64,000 nt of DNA from the NCBI RefSeq assembly GCF_012273895.1, contig NC_052127.1:1240001-1304000 (forward strand). Direction: 5' to 3'. Made by a program: the position numbers and the translations under genes. This document shows, piece by piece, positions 10,951 to 23,500 of the stretch. Position 1 is the first letter of the stretch, and every line of letters starts with the position of its first letter. The notes below the pieces were generated by a model. That model saw only the letters and a program-made list of their open reading frames with translations. It ran no database searches and was not told the origin of the DNA. The stretch comes from Zerene cesonia. Taxonomy: Eukaryota > Arthropoda > Insecta > Lepidoptera > Pieridae.

Positions 10951-11582
10951 ATACAATTCTTGTCATTGTTGTACTTACTTTAGCAAATAGTTACACATAT
11001 GAAGCATATGAACAATTAGAAGCATACGATATTGAAACGACAACATATTTAAATAAGAGAAATACAAAAGATGAAATACAATCAAATAAAGCTTCAGATA
11101 CAAGCAATCAAGATGAAGATGACCCTTCATCATATTATAGTGATTTCCAAGATACATTCGTTTTTGATAGATTTAAAAGAGCTATTAAAGAAGATAAGAA
11201 AGAAACAATCGTTGAGTCAAAAGATGATACTGAAGAACAAAACAGTACAGAAGTATGCGTTGGTGCCGTTGAATATTGCAACTTATCGAGAGCAGAATAC
11301 ATTTCAATGTTGAATGACTACATATATCCTCGAACATACGAATGGTTGTTGATAGCAACGCACACAGCTGTATTCATCATTGGATTGGTTGGAAATTCGT
11401 TAGTGTGTGTGGCCGTGTATAGAAATCATTCGATGAGGACGGTGACTAATTATTTCCTTGTGAATTTGGCTGTAGCCGATTTCATGGTGATTCTATTTTG
11501 TTTGCCAGCTACGGTTTTGTGGGATGTGACCGAGACGTGGTTCTTGGGAGATGCACTGTGCAAAATACTGCTTTATTTTCAG
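10947..11582 (+). CDS. Receptor exon 1: signal peptide, ectodomain, TM1, TM2, start of TM3
   Basis: Codes for 212 residues from ATG 10947 to ...ILLYFQ, donor CAG|gtacgt, phase 0. Residues 1-16 are hydrophobic and look like a signal peptide. Residues 17-130 are rich in D, E, K, S and T, with the furin-type site RFKR at 75-78. Glycosylation sequons are N99-S-T and N112-L-S, and a Cys pair is at C104 and C111. TM1 is about 132-158, TM2 about 168-190, and C205 begins TM3. This ATG was chosen because it gives the signal peptide and lies 58 bp after a good acceptor. Confidence 0.9.
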
Positions 11583-14500
11583 GTACGTATTGTTTTAAAT
11601 TGCATGTTAATATCGGGGCTGTTATGAAATATTTTTTAAGAGAGAGCCGGCAACGACAGACTGACGCGTCACCCGATAGTAAGTGACCAGCGTCGCCCAT
11701 ATGCATCTACAATGCCAAGGATATCGCGAGTGTGTTGCCGGCCTTATAGGATCGTTCTCATCTTAAAGGTCCCTAGATCTTAAGCATTTAGAAATACTAT
11801 ACGAAGAAATTGATTCCATATGTCCGTTGTGCGCTGAAAGAATCATCTTTTAAAATGCGCAGTTGTCGTCCGCCAACTATCAATGATATTTCAATTATGC
11901 AGGCCACCAACCACCACCACCAACCTTATATCTAAAACCTCACCTGTCCAAATATGCTACTAATATTATAAGTGCGAAAGTTTGTAGAGATGTGTGTGTG
12001 TTTGTTGCTCTCTCACGCAAAAACTGCTGAACCGACTGCAATAAAATTTGGTACGTAGACAGCTGGACCACTGAAATAAAATATAGGCATCTTTTTATCC
12101 CGATATTCTTAGAAGATACGGACTTACGCGGGTGAAACAGCGGGGCGCAGCTAGTAAATCATAATATTCAAACTAAAAAAATAACTGTTATATTGTTTAA
12201 TCACATTTATAAGACTTATTAATCGTGAAGGTATTTCGAGATATGATACAAGAAATACGCGCACCAAAACAAATGGTTTCTTACAAAATCATACGTCATT
12301 TGTTAAACTTTTCCGCCCAGAAAGTCGTTTGTGAATACGTACACTTGTCTCCAACAACAAAAGATACAATTTGTCGGGTCAGGGAGCGATCTTTTATTTG
12401 TAAAGGAAACATCCATAGGGGCGACGCTATTTCAGTATAATGTTATACTATTATAATCCCATTATGTAAGACAAAATTCGTATTCTGCAACTAAATCAAT
12501 TACGAATTGAATTGTGTTTGCTTCGATCGAACAGCTATCAGTGTTGTTCAAAACATCCTATTAATTAGTTTTATTTATTACTAACTACACCTACGTTAAT
12601 CGCAGTGTTGCAATGGAGTAGTAGCCTATGTGCTAATCCAGACTATAATCAATCTCTGAACCAAATTTCATATTAACACAATAAGCTGTTTTCGCGAGAA
12701 AGAGCCTACCGAACCTATCGCGTTCATAATATTAGTATGATTAATTGCAATAATCTTTTTTTAATGTCCCGAAACTAACCGTTAAAGCATACTTATGTTA
12801 AGTAAAAATTCACATTAAAAAAAAAACGGTGTGTGTGCGATTCACACATGATAGAAGTGAAACTTCAGTAAATCGACAAAAGAATGAATAAAATAGTATT
12901 TTATTTCTGTCTCATTCTTTGCCGGCTTCATTCTACACATTTTTGTATTTGTGTCTCTTACCTGTCGTTTTTCCGTTGCATCAGGTTTGAAATCACAACG
13001 ATTCTAAAGAAGTTTCACTTCAATATACACTTGCAAAATTTTTAATTTTATATTGGCCTCGGCGATAGTAGATAGTTTTTAGGTTAGGTTTGGTTTTATT
13101 TTATCACTTGAACTTGAACTTCGATATTTTTATTTCACTACTCGCTTCCTCATTCGGTTTTTGTGAAAACTCGACTGTTTCACGGAGGGTAGGAACGAAC
13201 GGAAGGAAACGGGGGCGCTATGGCGACGGGTATTGAATAATTTTGTTGTTTAAACTAACTTTAGTCCGCGGCTTTGTACGCGTTAAAACCTCTTTCCCTA
13301 TACCGTGAACATTTTCTATATTTGAAATATCTCAATTCCTATACTATTTAACGCATATTATTATACATATAAACCTTTCTCTTGAATCACTCTATCTATT
13401 AAAAGCCCCATCAAACTCTGTTGCGTAATTAAAGAACTGAGCATACAGACGCAAAGACGGCGCAAAGCGACGTTGTTTTATATTATACAATGAAACATAT
13501 TTTTTTTAGTTTTCCAAAGAGACATGCACAAAAAAAGACAAACGCATGTTTTAAGATAACCCATAGGTAGCAGAAGAACTTGTCAACAGGCTGTTTCATA
13601 TTCGTTTTACCCCGGGCACATACACATAAAACTATACCTTCTCCCGGGTTAATACGGAAGCCGAGACGAGCAGCGAATATGGTCTAAAATTCACACACAC
13701 AGTCGCTACATCAGCTGAAAGTAATACGCCTCAAAAACAACCGATTATATTACTAAAAGGTTGCTTCGCGTATTTACAAACCGTTAATGGACACTGTATT
13801 AGCGTTCACAGTGAAAAATAAATCCTCTCCAGTCCAATTAATGTCTGCAGTTATTTAGATAAGCCTTCAAAATGGTTTTCGGCGTCCTTTAAATTTCAAT
13901 TCATTGGTAAATGGAAATATAAGTCGGGATCAGGAACATATTTACTTTAAATCAAAAGGGATTTTAATTGAATACAATTTAAAATCAATGCTAAAAAATT
14001 GCGTGGTTCTTAGAGCCAGTCTGTTTATTGAAGGAACATTTTTTTTTAATACTGGCCGTCCGACCCGGCTTCGCTCGTGGTATAGCTCGCATATATAGCC
14101 TTTATCTTACACGGAAATAATTTTTGAAACCGGAGCAGTAGTTCCTGTGATTAGTGCGTTCTAACAAACTAACAAACTCTTCAGCTTTATAATATTACTA
14201 GCTGCGCCCCGCGGTTTCAACGGCGTAACTCCGTATCCCGTAGGGATATCGGGATGAGATGTTCCCTTTATGTTATTCCAGTTGTCCAGCTATCTACGTA
14301 CCAAATTTCATTGCAATCGGTTCAATAGTTTTTGCGTGAAAGACCAACAACACACACACATCCTTACAAACTTTCGCATTTATAATATTAGTAGGACAGG
14401 ATTGTATGAATCCATAACAATGGACAGGTTAAATGATTAGTTGACAGGTTGACGGATATCGGAACTCTTTTGTGACCTTTCATTTGATGTTAACGGCGGG

Positions 14501-17500
14501 GTTGTGAGATCGACCTATTTGTGATATAACGTTGGTAAATAATGTTTAAAAATCTATGGTGGAGCGTGGGTGGAGCCTGAATATAACACTAATTACTAGT
14601 TTAGAAATTAAAATCTTTTTAACGGATTTTAAACGCGATTTATTCATTATATTATTAACCCGACGTTTCGAACACTTTACAGCGAGCGTGGTCACGGGGA
14701 GACTGAGATGTTATGAGGGTTAATAAAATAATGAATAAATCGCGTTTAAAATCCGTTAAAAAGTTTTTAAGTTCTAAATGTATAATACTCGCGTAAAATT
14801 AAACACAAGAAAATACTAACACTAATTGTAATATAATGTAGGGAAAACAGTTTCTATTTTTAAACAAGTTGTTTTGTGGTATAATTTTACATATGTTAGG
14901 TTGTTATCCCGATATTCCTAGGGGATACGGACTAATGTGAGTGAAAACGCGGGGCGCAGCTAGTTTCTTAGTATAAATAATTGATAATATAGAGAAATAG
15001 GCTTTATGGCCATACGCCATGCATCGCCGCTTCTAGATCGTTCAATTATTTTTATTTCGCTGACGTTTGAGCGGATCGTTTATGGAAAAATCTGTCATGG
15101 AGCAATGAACTGTCGACACAGTAATGGAGTTTTTGACATTGGATTTCAGTCGGTTTTCTAGCGGCAATGTGACTTTATGAAGCGGTTTATGGGTAGTATT
15201 TCAAACGAATAGCTGTGGAATTGTCATCTGTAGGATTTATGAATCTTGTGAACCTGTCATAGTACTATTAAACGCCGAAAACTAATGTTAAATACTATCC
15301 TACATCCTGCTTATCCTATCTTATTTATATTATAGATGCGAAAGTTTGTAAGGATGTGTGTGTGTTTGATGCTCTTTCAAGCAAAAACTACTAAACCGAT
15401 TACAATGAAATTTGGTATGTAGACAGCTGGACAACTGGAATAACACATAGGCAACTTTTTATCCAGATATTCCTACGGAATACAGAGTTACACGGCTGAA
15501 ACCGCGGAGCGCAGCTAGTTTAAATCAGAGAGATTATTCCACTCTAATGAGTCGTTACTTACTCCATCTTCCATGGAAAATTGTTATAAGCTAGTTTTTT
15601 GTTGTAGCGTTATTATATTTGAATACACAATTTTTTTCTTGTATTTTGCTTTAATAAACAAGTTGCAGCTCTTGTATTTTATTGTATCATATACTATAAT
15701 AATTTCCATCCGATCGAGTTTCAAGATGACTTCCAAATATTCGTGAAAGCAAATAAATATCGAAGTAGGCCCGTTTCCTTTTCCTCACCCGTCCCAGTTC
15801 ATTCCTTCTTTCCAGTCGTTAATCCTTTCCTTTTCCCTTACCCCAAAAGCGGGCAGCGCATTCGCAGAGGCACTTTTTTTGCGAATGTTCATGGGCGGTG
15901 GTGATCGCTTACCATCAGGCGAACCACCAGCTCAGTTGCCCGATGTAACATAAAAATGTAACATAAAAACATAAAAATGACATAAAAAAAATTGTAATCG
16001 GTTTTACCTAAAACCAGACAAACATACATACATATAATGTATACAAAGCGCCAAATACCAAAATAGCCGAATAATCAATTTTAGATTTTTCTAGAACACA
16101 TTCGCATCTCTAAGATCAGTGACTGAAATGTTTACGATCGATAGATTTTAGCGCTGTCTATTTGTATTCCATATTGATTGAAATACTAAGATAGCGTCTT
16201 GTAAGCTAATTTGATTCCAGTTGTAGTGCGAACACACATACAATACACGTGTGAACACACATACAATAAACACAACGACGTGAATTAGTAAAGGAGAAAC
16301 GACAGTACCAATAAGTAAAATCTGTTTGTTATATGTAAATAAGCACTTGAATCAAATAAATAAATAATAAACAAATATATAAATAAATAGTTTATTGTAC
16401 TCACACATATAGAGAAGCGGACGTACACAAACAAATACGTATACTGCAATACATATGTATACAAGGAAAGAATCTCTGGAACGGCTGAAACGATTTTGAC
16501 GGAACTTTCACTAGCAGATATCCTATATAATAAGGAATAACTTAGGCTATTCCAATATTGAAAGGGATATATTGTGATATAAAAAAAACACATTCAAGTG
16601 CTTTAAACCGCGAGTCGCAGCTACTTCATTATAAATCTCGTCAGTGCTGGGACATGGGCCTTGGGGAGCAAAAGGGTTTAAGGACAAAGCCCCGTGGTGG
16701 AACAGGACCTATGTCATATAAGTTATGATTTAATATTCTGATTGATGATTAATTGTCATTTGAGATATACGTGACAGTCGTAACTTGTGACTACTAAAAA
16801 TATTTATTACTTACGTTCCACCCCGGCTTCGCCCGTGATACATATATAGTCTAAAGCCTTCCTCAATAAATGGGCTATCTAACACTAAAATAATTTTTCA
16901 AATCGGACCAAGTAGTTCCTGAGATTAACAAGTTGCGTTTGCGTTCAAACAAACAAACAAAGTCTTCAGCTTTATAATATTAGTATAGATTAAACCAATG
17001 TTGCATGTACGAAATGTTAATACATAAATAAATAAATAAATAAATAAACAAATAAATAAATAAATAAATAAATAAAAATCCGTTGGATTGGAGCCGCGGT
17101 GAGAGGCTATTTGGTTTAGTTATTTCCCGTCATTTTTTTTTCATATTTTTTTTTGTTTCAGTCAGTATCAGTGACAGTGTCAGTGCTGACACTGACGTTC
17201 ATCTCAGTGGACCGCTGGTACGCCATCTGCTTCCCGCTCAAATTCAAATCCACCATCAATCGGGCGAAGACTGCAATTCTTGTAATATGGACTCTATCAT
17301 TACTATTCAGTGAGTTTAAAATAAATTGTTTTTTGTGTATATGTTTTTAAGATTAATGTAAGATGATTTGACGTTATTGCGTGTAAAATTCACCATCAAA
17401 CGGGCGAAAGTTGCAATTCCTCAAATATAGACTCTATCATCTGTTCAGTAAGCTCAAAATCGCTATTGCATCTACTCATAAAATCCATCATCAATAGGTT

Positions 17501-20500
17501 GAATATAGTACTTGTAATATGGACTCGAACTACTATTCAGTGAGTTTAATATCGTGCTTGATATTGCTACATGTTTTCATGATAAATGTTTTGTACTTAG
17601 GAAAATTTGAAGCTCTCATATCCCTTTGAAGTACTAACAAATTCTCTAGACTTAAAATTAATTGTCCATACTTACAGTTCAGTTAATTGTTGTGTTATAG
17701 TATTGTCTTCTTCTCTTCTCTTCTATCTCTTAATATTATCTTCTTGTGTCTGTTCTGGAATAGAACACATTTTTCCTGAGTTTGTTTAATTTTTTTTTGA
17801 TAATGATACTTTTGGTCGAATCGTGATGTGATGTCTGGTTACGTGCGTTTGTACATACATTCAAAAAAACTAATCCATCCATTGTATAATATTAATAATA
17901 AATAATGAGTGATTAGATAGTGATGAAATAACGTATAAAAAAGTTAACCATAAATACTCTGAAGTAGAAATCATAATAACACCAGCCTAAATTCGACAAA
18001 GGTAGGTGTCCCTGGTGTACTAATTCAAATAACTTATTTGACGTTTGAAATTATGACTTATTCAAGATGAGTTAACTTCAGTTAAGGCTGAGGCCTTAGG
18101 GTTGCGACATGCGACAGCCGCATGCCGCTACGAGAAGCGATTTTTCAGCAATGATTGTGGCGTGTGGCGGCCACCGGCTTCAATGTATGAGGAAGTTGAG
18201 TACGTTTCGGCATGAAATGGGCCAGCTCGCACCAGGGAAGGTAACACGCCACCACAGGAGACCCGCGTGAAATGGTAGCTTGCTACTGTGTTTCGTTAGG
18301 TGGCTGTTAGAGCTGGTGGCCTGTATCTTTTGAAGTGAAACTTCTTTAGAATCGTTGTGATTTCAAACCTGATGCAACGGATAAAATGACAGGTAAGAGA
18401 CACAAATACAAAAATGTGTAGAATGAAGCCGGTAAAGAATGAGACAGAAATATACATACTATTTTATATTTTATATATATTCATCTCATTCTTTTGTCGA
18501 TTTACTGAAGTTTCACTTCTATCGTGTGTGAATCGCACACACAGATTTTTTTTAAATTGTAGTTAGCAATTGTTTATAATATCTAAGACAAATTTTCAAA
18601 TTGTTTTGAGGAAGAAATGTAGAAATTACAAATAAGATTTTTTTCATCACCTTCTCAGTCCATTCCTGTATCCATCGTCGATCCTGTTCCATTCCTTTAA
18701 ACACTTAAAAGCAAAGCATTTTCAGCGGTCCCAATTCTACAAATGGTGATGACTTACCATCAGCCGAACTACCAGCTCAACTCCCTGCATTTACATAAAC
18801 CGTGTACGGCGAGTCCATATAAATGTATGCTAATTACAAAACATATGCCAGTCGCGGTGTTTTGTGTTTATAGCCTGTGGTCCGTGTAAAGAACCTTCCA
18901 CTGAACTTAATCAAAACGATTGAAAATCGCTCAGAAGCGATATTTGATTCACACCACGCTAACCGTTTGATGTAGCTTAATAGAATTTGTTAAGTCACGC
19001 GAGATATTGTATCAGAAACGATTTCCACACATTTGTTCTAGAATTTTCGGTTGTCGATTAAGTTTGTAAGAAAATTATTATTTTGTATATATCGTGAGTT
19101 TAGCATAATTTATGTAAATTAAAATTGAATATTGGCTTTTGGCTTCGTCTGTAATATTAACGCACCTGTTCCTTAGCCTACATAATACATAACTAGTAAC
19201 TAAGTTATACTGAGTTGGGGCTTAAAAGATTGACTTTCAAATGCAAGTTTTTGTACTTATGAGAGATATATCATCATCATCCTCAGCCCTTATATGTTCC
19301 CACTGCTGGGACACAGGCCTCCTATGAGGGTTCAGGCCATAATCCACCACGCTGGCCAAGTGCGGGTTGGCAGATGTCACATGTCTTCGAACTTTTGATT
19401 CTTTGACATGCCGGTTTCCTTACGATGTTTTTCTTCACCGTTTTTAAGCAGTGGTGATGTTACACATGCGCAGATAAATAGAAAAATCAATTTATTTTCT
19501 GCACGCTCGCCTGGTCTCGAACCCCGACTGGTTGATTTTAAGTCCGAGGTCCTACCCAGTGAGCCACCACTGCTTAGAGAGATATATATAATTGACTATA
19601 ATCAGAATGTTTTATTTATAAGATAGAGCAAAGATAATATCCAAGATGAGTTCTTTAAAATATTTTACGAAAAAGCAAAGCAAAAAATGTTTCAAACAAA
19701 TATCTAAATGTTTTATTTCAAACTAGCTTTTCGCCTGAAGCTTCACCTGCTCATTCAAAGGAAAAATAAGGCTTTCCGAGGTTTTCTCCGCATACTTCCC
19801 TTTTCCTTGGGATTTTTCAATGTCCTATGGTCATTTTCGGTCTCAAACTATATCTGCTACAATTTTCGTTTTTCTTCTGATTTTTAGAGAGATGTCCTAT
19901 ATCCTCCTTCGGTTCTCAAGCTATATCTGCCCCAAATTTAATCCAAATCGGCTCAGTGAATTAGTCGTGAAGAACATACAGAGTTACTTTCAAATTTATT
20001 TAGTAAAGTAATATGATTGTTTCAGATACTCCAGAGCTGGTGGTACTAACCACAGTGAAGGTGGTGCCGCTCCGTTTCAATCTGGAATACTTGGTGCAGT
20101 GCACAGCCACCTGGTCTACCACCAGCGACTTCGTGTGGCATATCATTAAAGTCGTTTTTATATACACGTAAGAATCTTCCTATTTATGTAATACAATCAT
20201 AAGTACCGAAGATTTGAATACTGCAGTGAACCATTAGACACTTTATGAACTAACAACCTATGAAAACCAGGTTGCCTGGCAGAGATTGCTGTTAAGCAAT
20301 AAGGCCGCCTCTTGCACAAAGATGTATTTTTTTCTTTTTATTGTATTCTTGCTGTTTTTGTCTAAGTTTGTGCAATAAAGCATTATAAATAAATAAATAG
20401 ATAAACTAACTTTTAGCCCTGGATTCGCCCGTGGTACATATATCGGGCTATGTGTATGTGTATATGTAAGTGATACAGTTGGAAACCCGTTTTCCGTGTA

Positions 20501-23500
20501 GTGGTTCACACATAATCTAATAATTAAAAATTTATATCTTAAAAAATCTAACACTTTCTTTGCTTCGCTCATCACTAACCCACTTTTATAAAAAATATTG
20601 TTAAATAACAGTGTAAAAGACAGTTGTAGTAAATATAGTACATTGTAGTTTTTAACGCGTTTTTCTAGTTAGACACTTAGAACTAGTTGTGATAAGGCAT
20701 TTAGTTATAACTAGTTCTAACTAGGGAAGGCGCGTTGTAACAAAAATTGGGTTTTAACGATAACATATACATTTATCTATGATATATAAAAAAAGGTAGA
20801 CGGGTTGGTTTTTTGACGTGACAACGTCTTAAATTAGGTTGCGGATCGGAGGCACTCATGAAAAAGTGTAACGCCCGGTAACGTTACGATGAGTCACCGA
20901 ACTATGATCGGTCCGCCGCGCGCGCAGCACTAGAGAATTAGGCGTATTGAATCGGCGCGTGCTTGTGTCTCTGTCTCTGTCTTTTTAGTAAACAAAATAT
21001 ATTTTCTATAGTTAAAATTTGTGCAATTCTTATTTTCATTCAATTCCTTGTTCCTATTGTGCAATTTAATAATATTCATATCAATAAATATTCTACCGAG
21101 AAAAAGACGTTGTCACGTAAAATCTTCGCCCGTAAAACCGACTTTACAGGCAACCATTTTTTCTTAGCCTACCAATATGTATATCGTTTAAAATATCGTA
21201 AATTGACGACTACAATAAAATTATAAAAACTGTTTTGGTCCAGATCTTAAAGTAGGAATGTAAATTGTCTCGCCCTGAGTGCCTGCAATGCTACCTCTTA
21301 TAAATTTTCAAATTGGTTTTTAGATTGGCCATCTCGGTTCCAATTGAGCTTAGTAAATTTGTGGGTCTGCGTCATTAGCTTGAAGTGCTGAGCATGTTTT
21401 GAGTACTTCCACAGAGTGGACAATTATATGCTATTTACCATATTAACACAATATTAAACTACGTTGAATCATGGCGAACAAAACGACCCTTTATTGCTTT
21501 TTTATATATTTTTACTAGCTATGCCCCGTGGTTTCACCCGCGTAAGTCTGTATCCCGTAAGAATATCGGGATTAAAAGTTGTTGTTGTGCTTATATGTTA
21601 TTCTAGTTGTCCAGCTGTCTACGTACCAAATTTCATTGCAATCGGCTGAGTACTTTCGCGTGTCGTGTGAAAGAGTAACAAGCACACACACATCCTTACA
21701 AACTTTCGCATTTATAATATTAGTAGGATAGTAGGATTCTATTCATTAATTACTGGATATCCGACATATATATTCCTCTGCTTGCGTTATCCACAGAATT
21801 CCTCTGCTTTTGATGACGGTCGCGTATCATCAGATAGTCAGAGTGCTGTGGAGATCTCACAAGATCCCTGGACAAGCGGAAACCATTAAACTGGCTTCAG
21901 CTGAAGAGAGTAAGTATAGCAATTACTGTCATCATCATCAGTCCATATACGTTTCCATGGCTGGGACACAGGCCTCCTCATTAGGGTTCAAGTCATAATC
22001 CACCTCGCTGGCCAAGTGCGGGTTGACAGATGTCATTTGTCATAAAATTTTTCATTCTCGGACATGCCGGATTCCTCACGATATTATCCCTCACCGTTTC
22101 ATGCAGTGGTGATGTCATCCACATGCGCAAATAAGTCCATTTAAAGATAGAAAAATCTATTATATCCTCCACACTCGCGTGGTCTCGAACTCCCGACTTA
22201 TCGATTTTAAAGTCCGAGGTCCTCACCACTGAGCCACCACTGCATTCAAGGTTTCGCATAGTCAAAGGAAATTCACATGGAATAACTTGCTGATTTATGT
22301 CACCGTGTTAAAGAGTTTGTTTGAATGCGTTAACCTTAGGAAGTATTGCACCGAATTCAATGGATCACCATTAGAAATTTGTGTGGTAGTGGTATGACCA
22401 ACAACTAAAGTTTCTTTTTCAGAAAACCAGTTGCGTGGATCAGCTAATGGCTAGCCATCACTTTAGTCTAGTCTAGACTAGCCTAGAAACTTTTGCCCTT
22501 TATGAATGTTTACAAATTACTAAAGTAATTTATCAGAATATTTGACATGTACTGGATATAATGTTTTAATAATAGCGATGGTTAATTTCGGCCATTTCGA
22601 AATATTTTCCGACAATATTCTAAGTGCCCATTAACCTTATATTGCTTACTAGCGGTCCGCCCTGGCTTTGGCCGTGGTACGTAGGCTTCCTCAATAAATG
22701 GGTTATCTAACACTGAAAGAATTTCTCAAATCGGACCAGTAGTTCCTGAGATGAGTGCGTTTAAAGAAAGAAACGAACTCTTCAACTTTATAATATTAAG
22801 TATAGATTTCGAGTTTCACTGTTTCGGAATGCTTCTGATTGCATAATAATTTATTGAAATAACTTCAAGAGTATTTACAGGATCTGAACTGATATTGTAA
22901 TGTGGAATATGTGTAATTCATGTTTGTATAATCACTACATAGTATAAAACAAAGTCGCTATATCTGTCCCTATGTCTCTATGTATGGTTAAATTAAAACT
23001 ACGCAACGAATTTTGAAGGGTTTTTTTAATAGATAGAGTGGTTCAAGAGGAAGGTTTATATGTATGATAACATCTATTAAATTACTCTGAATTTAACGCG
23101 GCCGAAGCCGCAGGCAAATGCTAGTTTATTATTAATAGTCTACAACTATCTTGATCTATTATAAGTCTAGTCAAATAAAACACTGTATATTTCTATGATA
23201 CATTTAAACATCATATAGAGAGAAACATTTAAAGGTTTAATAGGAGGCCTTATAATAAGCGATCTCTGCCAGGCAACCTTTTGGATAGGATATCTTATCA
23301 ATTAGCATTAGAGTAGGTGGTTTTCAAATAGTTTACGGGCTTAAAATGAAATAAAGTCAAAAAAGGTTATAATTTATCACACTAATATTAATATGAAAGC
23401 TTTTTTGCTTGGATGTTTGTCCGTCAATTACGCTGAAAATACAGAACGGATTTTGATGAAATTTGATTTACAGACAGGGTGATAGGATTTTTATCCCGAT

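Noticed and set aside
17083..17313. 76-codon frame overlapping receptor exon 2
   Set aside because: A different frame of the same DNA. The receptor frame carries the conserved DRW and TM3/TM4 sequence.
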